Shown here: positions 27,176 to 36,278 of the stretch, in pieces
How the letters are laid out: each line of letters begins with the position of its first letter
How positions within the stretch are numbered: position 1 is the stretch's first letter
From: Aquibacillus salsiterrae
GTDB lineage: Bacteria > Bacillota > Bacilli > Bacillales > Amphibacillaceae
Direction of reading: 5' to 3'
DNA: 50,083 nt
Assembly (NCBI RefSeq): GCF_028416595.1
Contig: NZ_JAMQKC010000020.1
Coordinates: 1-50,083 of the forward strand
The notes under the pieces: generated by a model
Told to the model about the DNA's origin: nothing
The model's input: only the letters and a program-made list of their open reading frames with translations
The model's database searches: none
Program-made: the position numbers and the translations under genes

Positions 27176-28714
27176 TTAAGTAATAACAAAAGGAACAATT
27201 AAAAATAGTCCTGCCGCAATGGATGCTGCTAATAAATTGTACGGTGTCATTGCACGGACATAGCTCATATGGTCTGCTTGTGCAGCACCAGCAGACATTG
27301 CCGTCATACCAGAAACAGGCGACGTAACATCACCAAACGTTCCTCCTGATAAAACAGCTGCTACAGCGAGAGGAACGCTGCCGCCTGTTGTGACAGCGAG
27401 TGGTATGGCGATCGGCATCATTAGTGCCCATGCGCCCCACGACGAACCTATAAAGTAAGTGACGGCCCCTGTTACAATAAAGATAAGTACAGGGACTAAA
27501 GCGGAGGATAATGCTCCACCTAATGTGGTGCGAATTAGGTCAATTAATCCTAAATCCTGAGAAACGTCTGAAATTGGCCAAGCAACTGCTAAAATAACAA
27601 TTGTTACCATTAACTTGTTTCCGCCTTTAATAAACTGATCAGTCATTTCCTTTAATTTAATTCCTTGAAAGAGATATAATGCAGAGGTGACCATTACTGT
27701 AATAAATAGTGCCAAAAACATGGAACGAGATGGATCAGCAGCCGAAAATATTTCTACAATACTTTGCCCATTAGCTTCTTTTCGTCCATTCCACCACATT
27801 AGGAAAAAACTAAGAGGAATTAAGACTAAGATAGGCACCAAAAGATTAAATAGCCTTGGTTTTAAAATGGGTTCTCCGATGCCCATATCCATATCCATAT
27901 TTTCCATCTTTCCTTTTGATGTCACTCCCATTTGATCCTTTGCCGTATCTGCCTTATCGGTATTGCCAAGTTCTTCAGACATTTCCATCGCATGTGCAGG
28001 ACGAGATACATGCAGTTCTTGTTTTGATCCTTGAGCTGATTTAATTAATTTTTTCATGCTACCGAAATTCCAACCTATAATTACCGAAAACAAAGCAATC
28101 GCAACAGAGGTGAAGCTGAAAAATTGAAACGGTAAACTTGATAAAAATATTTGCATGGCGGAACCTTCTAATCCTGCCGCACCCATTCCTTTTCTTAGTA
28201 CACCAATAATATAACCGATATATGTGGTTGCAACTGGGATTAAGACGATAACAGGACTGGCGGAATTGTTTAGCATATAGGCTAAACGCTCTCTCGAAAC
28301 CGAAAAACGGTCTGCTAATGGCTTCATAATGGAACCTGTTGCTACCACGCGAAAGCCGCAGTCGATGAAGGTTAAAGGAAGCAGGAGCCATGAGGCAATA
28401 AGCGTCTTTTTGGCATTATTTATATAATTATCCATTACCTTTGCAAAGGCTTGTACTCCACCAGACAATTGTATCAAGGCTACTAGTCCGCTAAACACGT
28501 ATAAAAAGAGAAGAACATCTAAGTTACCTGCATCAGATAAAACACCTACAATATAGTCAACGGTTTGTGAGATAGAACCGAGAAATGAGCCTGTTAATAT
28601 AAAGCTTCCTGCCCATAAACCAATCAAAAGCGAAGGAACGACCTGTTTTGTCCAAGTTGCTAAAATAATAGCCAAAACCGATGGAACAATTGAGAGCCAT
28701 AGTCCAAAATCCAT
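27176..28714 (-). CDS. NhaC-family Na+/H+ antiporter-like transporter
   Basis: This 512-residue integral membrane protein has about 11-12 hydrophobic segments. Family landmarks are an N-terminal WTKQVVPSLLIGLWAG, FIDCGFRVVATGSIMKPL, and C-terminal GSSWGAWALMMPIAIPL with GGTFGDVTSPVSGMT. A hydrophilic, Met- and Asp-rich loop (near residues 245-275) interrupts the middle. The N-terminal ATG has only a weak GTGGTGAT site. The substrate is probably sodium or another cation or a small organic anion; it cannot be fixed from sequence. Confidence 0.85.
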   Translation of the reverse strand: MDFGLWLSIVPSVLAIILATWTKQVVPSLLIGLWAGSFILTGSFLGSISQTVDYIVGVLSDAGNLDVLLFLYVFSGLVALIQLSGGVQAFAKVMDNYINNAKKTLIASWLLLPLTFIDCGFRVVATGSIMKPLADRFSVSRERLAYMLNNSASPVIVLIPVATTYIGYIIGVLRKGMGAAGLEGSAMQIFLSSLPFQFFSFTSVAIALFSVIIGWNFGSMKKLIKSAQGSKQELHVSRPAHAMEMSEELGNTDKADTAKDQMGVTSKGKMENMDMDMGIGEPILKPRLFNLLVPILVLIPLSFFLMWWNGRKEANGQSIVEIFSAADPSRSMFLALFITVMVTSALYLFQGIKLKEMTDQFIKGGNKLMVTIVILAVAWPISDVSQDLGLIDLIRTTLGGALSSALVPVLIFIVTGAVTYFIGSSWGAWALMMPIAIPLAVTTGGSVPLAVAAVLSGGTFGDVTSPVSGMTAMSAGAAQADHMSYVRAMTPYNLLAASIAAGLFLIVPFVIT

Positions 28715-28855
28715 TTAACATATCACCACTTTTCGTTTATTTAATTGTTATCTTCCCCATGATTTGTTTCGTTATTCGATAAGAATTGATACATACATTT
28801 AAAAATAATAGTTAAACTATTGTTGTAAATTTAGAATATGATGGAGGTTATACGA

Positions 28856-29206
28856 ATGAAATCTAGTGTGTTTAAACTGATTAGCATCCTTTTTTTCGCA
28901 TCGGCTATCTCAGTGACCACGGTAACATCTAGTTTTGCACAGTCACCAAACACGGTTAATGCGGAGGAAACAAACGAATCAAATGGTTGTGACAAAATGG
29001 AAATGATGCAAGACGAAATGAAATCGATGATGCAGAAACACAAAGAAATGAAGGATGATATGACTAGCCTTTTTAAAGAATTGAAACAAACTGGCAAAGT
29101 GTCACAGGAACAAATGAAAAAAATGGAAAAAATCGAGCTAATGATGAAGCAGATGGAAAAAAAGATGGAACAAATGTCAAAGATGGGTATGGATGAATTA
29201 AAGTAA
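28856..29206 (+). CDS. Secreted Met-rich helical protein, unknown function
   Basis: A 116-residue protein with a signal peptide (about 1-28, ending SSFAQ), one Cys in ESNGCDKMEMM, and a long helical region full of methionine and lysine (DEMKSMMQKHKEMKDD, MMKQMEKKMEQMSKMG). Met-rich coils outside the cell often bind Cu(I), and the locus supports a metal role, but this is inferred. The start at 28856 follows GGAGG by eight bases. A terminator follows. Confidence 0.75.
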   Translation: MKSSVFKLISILFFASAISVTTVTSSFAQSPNTVNAEETNESNGCDKMEMMQDEMKSMMQKHKEMKDDMTSLFKELKQTGKVSQEQMKKMEKIELMMKQMEKKMEQMSKMGMDELK

Positions 29207-29230
29207 TTTGATGACTGTTACCTTAACTTT

Positions 29231-29263
29231 AAAGCTCTAATCCGAATAGGATAGAGCTTTTTT
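29231..29263 (+). terminator. Terminator after the Met-rich protein gene
   Basis: Stem AAAGCTCTA-TCC / GGA-TAGAGCTTT followed by six T residues. Confidence 0.85.
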
Positions 29264-29313
29264 GTGGTTTGTAGATGTTAGCTACAATCGTTGAAGAGAA
29301 AAATTTCATGTTC

Positions 29314-29345
29314 TTCAACAAATCTACACAAATATTATTTATAAT
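29314..29345 (+). promoter_or_regulatory. Shared-motif promoter, site C
   Basis: TTCAACAAATCTACA (29314-29328; 11 of 15 match site A or B), an 11-bp gap, then TATAAT (29340-29345). The 125-nt leader that follows holds an AATCT/AGATT hairpin and a weak hairpin ending in seven T residues (to 29407), possibly an attenuator. Confidence 0.65.
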
Positions 29346-29470
29346 TGGTTAATCGTGGCTAACAATCTTCAAAGATTGGGCGACTTTCTGACGGCTAGTC
29401 TTTTTTTGCTAAGCTTTTCAAGCAACTTCTATAAGATGACTAATTTTGGTGATGAAATGGGGAATAATGA

Positions 29471-30298
29471 ATGAAACCATTAATAAGTATTGGGCCATTC
29501 TCGCTTTATTTTTTTGGCTTAATGATAGCGATAGGTGCCATTACAGGATTAATCCTATTAATTAATGAAGCAAAACGAAGAAATATGGACCATAAGTTGT
29601 TAACGGACGGAGTAATGTATGCGCTGATTGGTGGGATTTTGGGCGCGCGTCTAGTTTTTATCTTTGTATACAACCCCTCCTACTATCTAGCCAACCCCGT
29701 CGAAGTATTTTTTATTCAAAATGGCGGCTTATCGATCCATGGTGGAATATTGGGAGGATTGCTCGTTGGCTATTTGTTTATGAAAAAACATAAACTACCA
29801 ATCTTTGAAACGCTAGATGTTGTTGCTCCATCCTTAATTTTGGCACAAGGAATCAGTAGAATTGGTTGTGATGTGTTTGGTGGACCAATTTCAAGTGCTC
29901 TTCCATGGGGGATGGAAAAAGGTGGCGAATACCTCCATCCCGCCCAGGCGTATGAGTTTATCTTAGATTACGCATTATTTGGTTACTTATGGTTGCGCCT
30001 AAAGAGCAAGAAATATCATGGTCAAGTTTTCATCCATTATTTAATCGGCTTTCTTGCAATCCGTGGAATCGTTGAATTTGCTCGAATAAACCCAATGGTC
30101 ATTGGCCCCTTTAGTGTCAGTCATGTCATGAGTATAATAGGTATTGCTTTCGCTATCATTTTAATGAATTACCGGAAGAAGGCAGGTTCCATTACGAAAA
30201 CGCAGCCCGTTAGCAAACAAGATATTGTTAAAACTACCATTATCGTTCTAACGCTTATCATCGTATCGTTGTTGCTTTACTATGGTGTCCAAGGTTAA
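29471..30298 (+). CDS. Lgt-family prolipoprotein diacylglyceryl transferase-like protein
   Basis: The 275-residue membrane protein has about seven membrane segments. It shows the Lgt landmarks IGPFSLYFFGLMIAIG, GGLSIHGGILGG (His103 equivalent) and a signature-like SRIGCDVFGGP. In canonical Lgt that signature is GRIGNFxNxE; here Asn (E. coli Asn146) is Cys, and the following Asn and Glu are absent. It is thus a divergent paralogue, perhaps with a changed role. It is followed 33 bp later by ccdA. GGGGAATAATGA precedes the ATG. Confidence 0.8.
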   Translation: MKPLISIGPFSLYFFGLMIAIGAITGLILLINEAKRRNMDHKLLTDGVMYALIGGILGARLVFIFVYNPSYYLANPVEVFFIQNGGLSIHGGILGGLLVGYLFMKKHKLPIFETLDVVAPSLILAQGISRIGCDVFGGPISSALPWGMEKGGEYLHPAQAYEFILDYALFGYLWLRLKSKKYHGQVFIHYLIGFLAIRGIVEFARINPMVIGPFSVSHVMSIIGIAFAIILMNYRKKAGSITKTQPVSKQDIVKTTIIVLTLIIVSLLLYYGVQG

Positions 30299-30331
30299 AC
30301 TAAATAGGATTATGTTTGTTTGGGGGCAATT

Positions 30332-31042
30332 ATGGGCGATGTATCGATATTATTAGCATTTGCAGCAGGATTCCTTTCCTTTATTTCACCTTGTTGCTTG
30401 CCGCTTTACCCTGCCTTTTTATCGTATATTACAGGGATGTCGGTGGACGAGGTGGAAAAGGGGGAAGGGCTTTTAAAAAGGAGAGCGTTTCTCCATACGA
30501 TCTTCTTCTTCATAGGCTTTTCCATTATCTTTATCGCGTTAGGTTTTTCTACATCTTTATTAGGAAAACTATTCATTTATTATGGCGATTTAGTTAGACA
30601 AATAGGTGCTATCTTGCTTGTTGGTTTAGGACTCGTTATTCTAGGGGTGTTCAAGCCTTCCTTCTTAATGACGGGGAAAAGATACACCTTTAAAGACCGA
30701 CCATCAGGGTATGTTGGTTCAACCTTGATCGGCTTTGCCTTTGCAGCAGGATGGACGCCTTGTACAGGGCCAATATTAGCAGCGATTATTGCGTTAGGCG
30801 TAACTAATCCTGACCAGGCAGTCCTCTATATGGTTGCTTATGTATTGGGCTTTGCGATCCCGTTTTTTGTGATGTCATTTTTCATCGGGAAAATGAGTTG
30901 GTTAAAAAAACATAGTGGTCGGATGATGCAAATAGGTGGATGGGCGATGATTGTGATGGGCATCTTTCTATATTTTGATTGGATGACCAAAATCATTTCC
31001 TTTCTCTCAAGTAATCTATTTGGTGGTTTTACTGGATTTTAA
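30332..31042 (+). CDS. ccdA: Cytochrome c biogenesis protein CcdA
   Basis: A 236-residue, six-helix membrane protein that carries reducing equivalents outward to thioredoxin-like proteins that keep apocytochrome c thiols reduced. The redox motifs [11 protein letters not shown] (Cys21/22) and GWTPCTGP (Cys144) are intact. The start at 30332 follows GGGGG by five bases. It lies between the Lgt-like and BNR-type genes, all read from site C. It probably reduces the CcmG-type protein and the redoxin encoded further on. Confidence 0.93.
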   Translation: MGDVSILLAFAAGFLSFISPCCLPLYPAFLSYITGMSVDEVEKGEGLLKRRAFLHTIFFFIGFSIIFIALGFSTSLLGKLFIYYGDLVRQIGAILLVGLGLVILGVFKPSFLMTGKRYTFKDRPSGYVGSTLIGFAFAAGWTPCTGPILAAIIALGVTNPDQAVLYMVAYVLGFAIPFFVMSFFIGKMSWLKKHSGRMMQIGGWAMIVMGIFLYFDWMTKIISFLSSNLFGGFTGF

Positions 31043-31074
31043 AAAAATAAAAAATAGGAGATACGAACAATCAA

Positions 31075-32235
31075 ATGAAAAATTTACCTTTTTTAGTCAT
31101 ATTACTATTTATCGTACCGTTACGAGCTTTTGCTGATGGAAGTGAAGGTGAGCATGCACAAGAAGTAGCAACCAATTATTGGTCGTACGGTTTAGTTGCT
31201 TCTGTCCTCATCTTGATTGTATGTGTTGGTTTATATGTGTGGACAAAGAGAAAGGCATCTAGCATTGGTGTGAAGAATAAAGAAGATCGAGAGTTGCGCA
31301 AAGTGCTATTAGGGAGAGCGACTATTTATTTGTGGGTTGCTATCGCTGCTGTAGCTGCAACAATTGTATTCTTAGTTTTAACCAATGGTACTGGTAGCAA
31401 CGACCAAGCACAGACAGGAAAGGTTAATTTTCCTGATGTCCACGGATTAGGGTATTCGAATGATGGCGAGGAGATTTACGTACCGGCACATGACGGATTA
31501 AAGGTATACAAAGATGGTAAATGGGCGCCATCAACAACGAGTGAAGCGAACGACTATATGGGTTTTTCTATGTTTAAGGATGGCTTCTACAGTAGTGGGC
31601 ATCCTGGGCCTGGTTCAGACCTTGCTAACCCACTTGGGATAATTAGAAGTACCGATATGGGTGAGAATATGGAAGTACTTGACCTTTATAAGGAAATCGA
31701 TTTTCACGGGATGACGGTTGGCTATGAAACAGAAGATATTTATGTGTTTAATCCATCGGAAAATTCTAGAATGGACCAACCAGGCTTCTTCTATTCATCG
31801 GACGAAACGAAGACATGGAATCAAGCAAAGTTAGTAGGATTAGAAGGACAAGCAACAGCACTAGCAGCACACCCAACAGAATCTGGTAAAGTAGCACTAG
31901 GAACGAAACAAGGTGTCTATCTTTCTGATAATTATGGTGATGACTTTCAAGCTTTAGCAATACAAGGGCCTGTAACAGCTGTTTCCTTTGATTTTCAAGG
32001 AAATCTACTAGTGGCAACTGCAGGGGGAGACCTCGTACAGCTTAACATCGCAAGCAACGAAACGAACCAGTTAGTTGTTCCGGACTTAGCTGAAGACGTG
32101 ATTCTATATATTCAACAAAACCCTGTAAACAAAGATGAATTAACTTTTGTGACAGCGGAGAAGGATATTTATCATTCCTACGATGGTGGAAAAACGTGGG
32201 AACAAAGTGCCGATAAAGGTGTTGCACTAGAATAG
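31075..32235 (+). CDS. Membrane-anchored BNR-repeat protein (F510_1955 glycosylhydrolase-like)
   Basis: The 386-residue protein has a signal peptide (1-20), two membrane segments (about 38-57 and 82-102) and an exterior beta-propeller with Asp-box/BNR-like repeats (FFYSSDETKTWNQA, VYLSDNYGDDFQA, IYHSYDGGKTWEQS). It resembles proteins labelled F510_1955 glycosylhydrolase in Bacillaceae; an enzymatic role is unproven. TAGGAGAT lies about 12 bases before the ATG. Location suggests a part in envelope redox or metal handling. Confidence 0.75.
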   Translation: MKNLPFLVILLFIVPLRAFADGSEGEHAQEVATNYWSYGLVASVLILIVCVGLYVWTKRKASSIGVKNKEDRELRKVLLGRATIYLWVAIAAVAATIVFLVLTNGTGSNDQAQTGKVNFPDVHGLGYSNDGEEIYVPAHDGLKVYKDGKWAPSTTSEANDYMGFSMFKDGFYSSGHPGPGSDLANPLGIIRSTDMGENMEVLDLYKEIDFHGMTVGYETEDIYVFNPSENSRMDQPGFFYSSDETKTWNQAKLVGLEGQATALAAHPTESGKVALGTKQGVYLSDNYGDDFQALAIQGPVTAVSFDFQGNLLVATAGGDLVQLNIASNETNQLVVPDLAEDVILYIQQNPVNKDELTFVTAEKDIYHSYDGGKTWEQSADKGVALE

Positions 32236-32248
32236 TGTTAAGTTAAAA

Positions 32249-32289
32249 CAGGCATCGTGCTCATCATAACTAATGAGAATCGGTGCCTG
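32249..32289 (+). other. Hairpin ahead of the two-component genes
   Basis: CAGGCATCG paired with CGGTGCCTG and an inner CTCAT/ATGAG pair, without a T run. It may limit read-through or act at the RNA level between the two blocks of the operon. Confidence 0.4.
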
Positions 32290-32320
32290 ACATACTTTCT
32301 AAGGAAAGTGAGGGGTACAG

Positions 32321-33028
32321 ATGCCTGTAAAAATTCTGATTGTTGATGATGAATGGAACATGCGTAATTTGTTGAAAATTTATCTGTCCAATAGGTTTGA
32401 AACACAAGAGGCAAGTAATGGCGTCGATGCGATTCAATTAGTAAAGGAAAATAATTATGATTTAGTTGTGCTAGACATTATGCTTCCTGACATCGACGGG
32501 TGGGAAGTATGTACGACCATCCGTCAAACAAAACAAATGCCGATTCTAATGCTAACTGCACGGGATGATATGAAGGATAAAGTGTACGGGTTTGAAATTG
32601 GCGCAGATGATTATTTGACGAAGCCATTTGCACCAGAAGAATTTATTGCCCGTGTTAAGGCGCTTTTGCGGCGGACAAATCCTCCTGCACAAGGATTAGG
32701 TACGGAAACAATCCAACTTACTGACTTAGTAATTTATAGCAATAGTCGAGAAGTGTATGTGAATGATAAACAAGTAGACTTAACACCAAAAGAATTTGAT
32801 ATCCTTTTCTGTCTAGCAGGTAGCCCGAAACAAGTATTTACTAGAGACATTTTGTTAGATCGTGTTTGGAATGCATCAGAATATCGTGACGCACGAGCGA
32901 TTGATACCCATGTGAAAAATTTGCGTGAAAAACTGAGGGCTAAAGGACTGCACTATAATCCAATAAAGACGGTTTGGGGAGTAGGTTATCGACTATATGA
33001 CCCAGAGGACAAAGGTCCACATGAATAA
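32321..33028 (+). CDS. OmpR/PhoB-family response regulator
   Basis: A 235-residue regulator: receiver domain with phospho-acceptor Asp52 (VVLDIMLPD) and Lys101 (LTKPF), then a winged-helix DNA-binding domain (about 135-230; LTPKEFDILFCLAG, IDTHVKNLREK, TVWGVGYRL). OmpR-type regulators bind direct repeats next to the -35 region, so this protein is a plausible activator of the five shared-motif promoters; that link is inferred. GTGAGGGG precedes the ATG. Its end overlaps the kinase gene by 8 bp. Confidence 0.95.
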   Translation: MPVKILIVDDEWNMRNLLKIYLSNRFETQEASNGVDAIQLVKENNYDLVVLDIMLPDIDGWEVCTTIRQTKQMPILMLTARDDMKDKVYGFEIGADDYLTKPFAPEEFIARVKALLRRTNPPAQGLGTETIQLTDLVIYSNSREVYVNDKQVDLTPKEFDILFCLAGSPKQVFTRDILLDRVWNASEYRDARAIDTHVKNLREKLRAKGLHYNPIKTVWGVGYRLYDPEDKGPHE

Positions 33029-34406
33029 AATTGTTTTAAAGCTCGGTGGAACTATTATGGCCTTGTTCTTAGTTGTTCTTCTTCCGCTAGGGTTTGTAGC
33101 CAATCAAATTTTCACCAACTTCTATTACAATCAAGTGCAGCAAGAGATTAGTCAGTTATCAGCCAAATACGCACGTAATATGACCTCGTTAGATGATCGT
33201 ACGTTTATTAAAATGTTTGTAAATCTCGCTGATTTAACGAACAAAGAGATTATCATCATCAACCAACAAGGCGAAATGGTCGCAAATTCTGGTGTTGGAC
33301 TTCCGCATTTATCAGAAAAGGAAGTAGAGCAACTGTCCAATGGGCAATCCATTTCCAAACGGGTAGAAGACCCAGTAACAAACAAAAACTATCTTGCTTC
33401 AGGTAATCCTATTTATCAGGGGAACAAGATAAGTGGTGTATTTTTTGTCATGGCAGATATTCATGATATTGAAGAGCCTGTCCGTAAGATTAGAGACTTA
33501 TTAATTTTATCGGCAGTTGGTGCCCTCTTCTTGGCGCTAGGATTTACGTTTGTCTTAGCGAAGAAAATGTCAGACCCGCTACTCGAAATGGAACAAGCAA
33601 CGCGGAAGATTGCGAAAGGAAAATTAGATGTCCGGGTATCGATTCGTTCTAATGACGAAATTGGTACTTTAGCTAAGGCTATCAATGACCTTGCCATGGA
33701 GACAAATAGGTACCGTTCTAATCGGAGAGAGTTCTTCGCTAATATCTCTCATGAACTACGCACTCCCATATCTTATTTGCAAGGTTATGCAAAAGTATTA
33801 AAACAGGGACTATACCAGTCAGAAAAGGAAAAAAACTTGTACTTGGAAATCATCGATCAAGAGTCGGATAGGTTAGTACATTTAATTAACGACTTATTTG
33901 ATTTAGCTAAAATGGAGGAAGGGAAAATTGATCTATCGTTAAGCTTTATCGATATAGGGGGAATTTTAGAATCTGCTATAGTTAAATTAAAGGTGGAAAC
34001 TGTAAAAAAAGGGATTGAACTGGAAGTGATAAGCAATAATGTCCTACCAAGGATCAAAGGAGATCCAATCCGGATGGAACAAATTTTTACAAATTTATTA
34101 AGCAATGCAGTCAGATATACGGAGCAAGGGAAAATTACTGCTCGTGCTTTTTTGAACAAACAACATGTTCATGTTCACATAGAAGATACAGGGATGGGCA
34201 TTCCTGAGGAGGAAATTCCATATATTTTTGAAAGATTTCATCGTGTCGAGAAGTCACGCTCAAGGCAACTTGGTGGAACTGGATTAGGATTAGCTATTGT
34301 CAAAAATTTAGTTGAATTGCATAATGGTACTATTGCCGTTGAAAGCCGAGTTGGCCAAGGAACAACATTTTTGTTAAGCTTCCCGGTAGAAAGGGGTGCA
34401 GAATGA
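33021..34406 (+). CDS. Membrane sensor histidine kinase
   Basis: The 461-residue kinase has a membrane segment (about 7-29), an extracellular sensor of about 130 residues, a second membrane segment (about 160-180), a HAMP domain, HisKA with His244 (NISHELRTPISYLQGY) and a HATPase domain (NLLSNAVRY, DTGMGIPEEE, GGTGLGLAIV). The start at 33021 overlaps the regulator's end; an in-frame ATG at 32997 inside that gene is less likely. The signal is unknown; the extracellular domain contains no cysteine. Confidence 0.95.
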   Translation: MNKIVLKLGGTIMALFLVVLLPLGFVANQIFTNFYYNQVQQEISQLSAKYARNMTSLDDRTFIKMFVNLADLTNKEIIIINQQGEMVANSGVGLPHLSEKEVEQLSNGQSISKRVEDPVTNKNYLASGNPIYQGNKISGVFFVMADIHDIEEPVRKIRDLLILSAVGALFLALGFTFVLAKKMSDPLLEMEQATRKIAKGKLDVRVSIRSNDEIGTLAKAINDLAMETNRYRSNRREFFANISHELRTPISYLQGYAKVLKQGLYQSEKEKNLYLEIIDQESDRLVHLINDLFDLAKMEEGKIDLSLSFIDIGGILESAIVKLKVETVKKGIELEVISNNVLPRIKGDPIRMEQIFTNLLSNAVRYTEQGKITARAFLNKQHVHVHIEDTGMGIPEEEIPYIFERFHRVEKSRSRQLGGTGLGLAIVKNLVELHNGTIAVESRVGQGTTFLLSFPVERGAE

Positions 34407-34606
34407 AAAAGAACGAATGGTTCGTTGCACTAACGCTAATCACTACGGGGATTATATGTTTAACTTTTTCTGCCTCCGCGATGTGGGGTGCTAAATCAAT
34501 AAATACCTATCTTGCAACCTTCATAAAGCTTTGCTTATGGCTTGGAATTCCGATTGTGTTGTTTGGTCTTACTTATTTCTTTTTTGTCGTAAAAAAAGGA
34601 AAGTGA
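34403..34606 (+). CDS. Small two-helix membrane protein
   Basis: A 67-residue protein with two membrane segments (about 7-29 and 42-63) and a basic C-terminus (VKKGK). It overlaps the kinase stop codon (ATGA), so it is coupled to the kinase. It could modulate the sensor; no family was recognised. Confidence 0.7.
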   Translation: MKKNEWFVALTLITTGIICLTFSASAMWGAKSINTYLATFIKLCLWLGIPIVLFGLTYFFFVVKKGK

Positions 34607-34689
34607 TTGGATGCCTAATAGTACTAGCTGGGCCTAAATAAATTATTTTAAGGAAGAAGGCGTTGTTTTCTTCTTAAGGGGTGAATGAA

Positions 34690-35283
34690 GTGGGACAATT
34701 ATTTCCAGTTGTCTATGATTTTTTTATGAGACCGTTAGAACGAGCTAAGTTTAAAGGGATTAGACAGCAGTTGATTAGCGAAGCAGAAGGAAGAGTCCTT
34801 GAAATTGGATCAGGTACAGGAATAAACTTCCCGTTTTACAAAGACGTTATTCGTGTCGATGCAATTGAACCGAATCCCTTGATGCAATCGAAGTCAATTG
34901 GCAGAAAAAAGAATGCTCAAGTTCCTGTTGAAACGTATCAAGCGAATGCCGAAACACTCCCGTTTGCTAACGATTCGTTTGACACCGTCGTAGCAACACT
35001 CGTATTCTGTACGATTCCAAACCCTGTACAAGCGTTGCAGGAAATAAAGCGGGTTAGTAAACCAGGGGCGAAAATATTATTGTTTGAACACGTAAAAATG
35101 GACAATAGTTTCCTCGGGAAAACACAAGATATTCTTACGCCTATGTGGAAAAAATTATGTGATGGCTGTCATTTAAACCGCGATACGTTACAATTAATAA
35201 AGGAAGCAAATCTAGCAACGACCGAAATTAAATCTTACTATAAAGGTTTGTTTCTTACCATACAATGCGTGAATCAGGAATGA
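34690..35283 (+). CDS. Class I SAM-dependent methyltransferase
   Basis: About 197 residues with the SAM-binding motif VLEIGSGTGINFPFY and the downstream segments DAIEPNP, LPFANDSFDTVVATLVFC and EIKRVSKPGAKILLFEHV, typical of the UbiE/Methyltransf_11 group. The GTG at 34690 sits six bases after AAGGGGTG; the in-frame GTG at 34681 overlaps that site. Some relatives act on small molecules or metalloids and have CxxC near the end; here the region LCDGCHLNRDTL has a Cys pair. The substrate is unknown. Confidence 0.85.
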   Translation: MGQLFPVVYDFFMRPLERAKFKGIRQQLISEAEGRVLEIGSGTGINFPFYKDVIRVDAIEPNPLMQSKSIGRKKNAQVPVETYQANAETLPFANDSFDTVVATLVFCTIPNPVQALQEIKRVSKPGAKILLFEHVKMDNSFLGKTQDILTPMWKKLCDGCHLNRDTLQLIKEANLATTEIKSYYKGLFLTIQCVNQE

Positions 35284-35298
35284 TAGGAGAAATTTAAA

Positions 35299-36216
35299 AT
35301 GAGACGAATACTCGGTGCGCTTACAACTTTTATTGCAATAGCTATTGTCTACCCTTCAAAATCATTTGCACACAAATCAGATGTAAGAGGGGATGGTAGT
35401 GGTGATTTGTTCCAACATTATACATGGGTAGAGATTTGGAACCCGCTGTTACTCATCCTCCTTGTTATAGTATTTTGTGGCTATCTCATGTTTGTCCGTA
35501 AAACGTCGGAAGGCTTTCGGAGTCTAAAGGTGATTTCCTTTCTTTTAGGGTTACTTGTTACCTATTTTTCTCTAGCTGGGCCACTTGCCATTTTGGCTAA
35601 TAATCTAATCTTAAGTGCCCATATGATGCAACAATCGGTGATGTATATTGTCATGCCGGCACTTATATTGTTAGGGATGCCGAAAGAGTTTTATACCATT
35701 TTGGACAAAGCGATATTAGACCGTCCGTTTATCAGGATTTTAAAAAATCCACTCGTCAATTTATTGTTGTTTAATGCTCTTTGGTCGTTTTATCACATCC
35801 CACAAATATATGAATATTTCTTAGCTCATGAGCTGCAACTTGAGCTACTCCATATCGTAATTAATTCTGCTGCATTTTTGATGTGGGTTCATGTGTTGGC
35901 GCCAGAAGACTATTTTAATGAAATGTCCTATTTGAAAAAAATTGGTTATATGTTCGCAAATGGCATGCTAATCACACCTGCCTGTGCGTTAATCATTTTC
36001 GCAGGGGATGTGCTTTACCCATCTATTAACGATGCACCCTTATTATATTCTTGGTTAACACCACTTTATGACCAACAATTAGGTGGAGTCATTATGAAAA
36101 TTGTCCAAGAAGTAGCCTATGCGATAGTTATCGGAATTCTCTTCTTTAAATGGGCGGGATTTGAAAAGGGGACAGTTAATAAAATAGACCCACTACCAAA
36201 AAATGTTATTGATTAA
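35299..36216 (+). CDS. ctaG: Cytochrome c oxidase assembly factor CtaG (caa3 type)
   Basis: A 305-residue membrane protein with about seven helices, beginning with a hydrophobic segment and containing the family features LFQHYTWVEIWNPLL, LILSAHMMQQSVMYIVMPALILLG, HIPQIYEYFL and LHIVINSAAFLMWVHVLAPED. CtaG assists Cu(A)/caa3 oxidase formation in Bacillus. Conserved His and Met clusters may handle copper. ATAGGAG precedes the ATG. It fits the copper and cytochrome theme of the region. Confidence 0.9.
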   Translation: MRRILGALTTFIAIAIVYPSKSFAHKSDVRGDGSGDLFQHYTWVEIWNPLLLILLVIVFCGYLMFVRKTSEGFRSLKVISFLLGLLVTYFSLAGPLAILANNLILSAHMMQQSVMYIVMPALILLGMPKEFYTILDKAILDRPFIRILKNPLVNLLLFNALWSFYHIPQIYEYFLAHELQLELLHIVINSAAFLMWVHVLAPEDYFNEMSYLKKIGYMFANGMLITPACALIIFAGDVLYPSINDAPLLYSWLTPLYDQQLGGVIMKIVQEVAYAIVIGILFFKWAGFEKGTVNKIDPLPKNVID

Positions 36217-36278
36217 GAATATGCTAAACTTAAGCGAATAGCTTGGTTTAGGAAACTAGTTTAGGAGAGATAATTAGA

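Noticed and set aside
29346-29470. A known riboswitch class in the leader of the Lgt-like gene
   Set aside because: Small hairpins and a T run are present, but no conserved riboswitch core was recognised.
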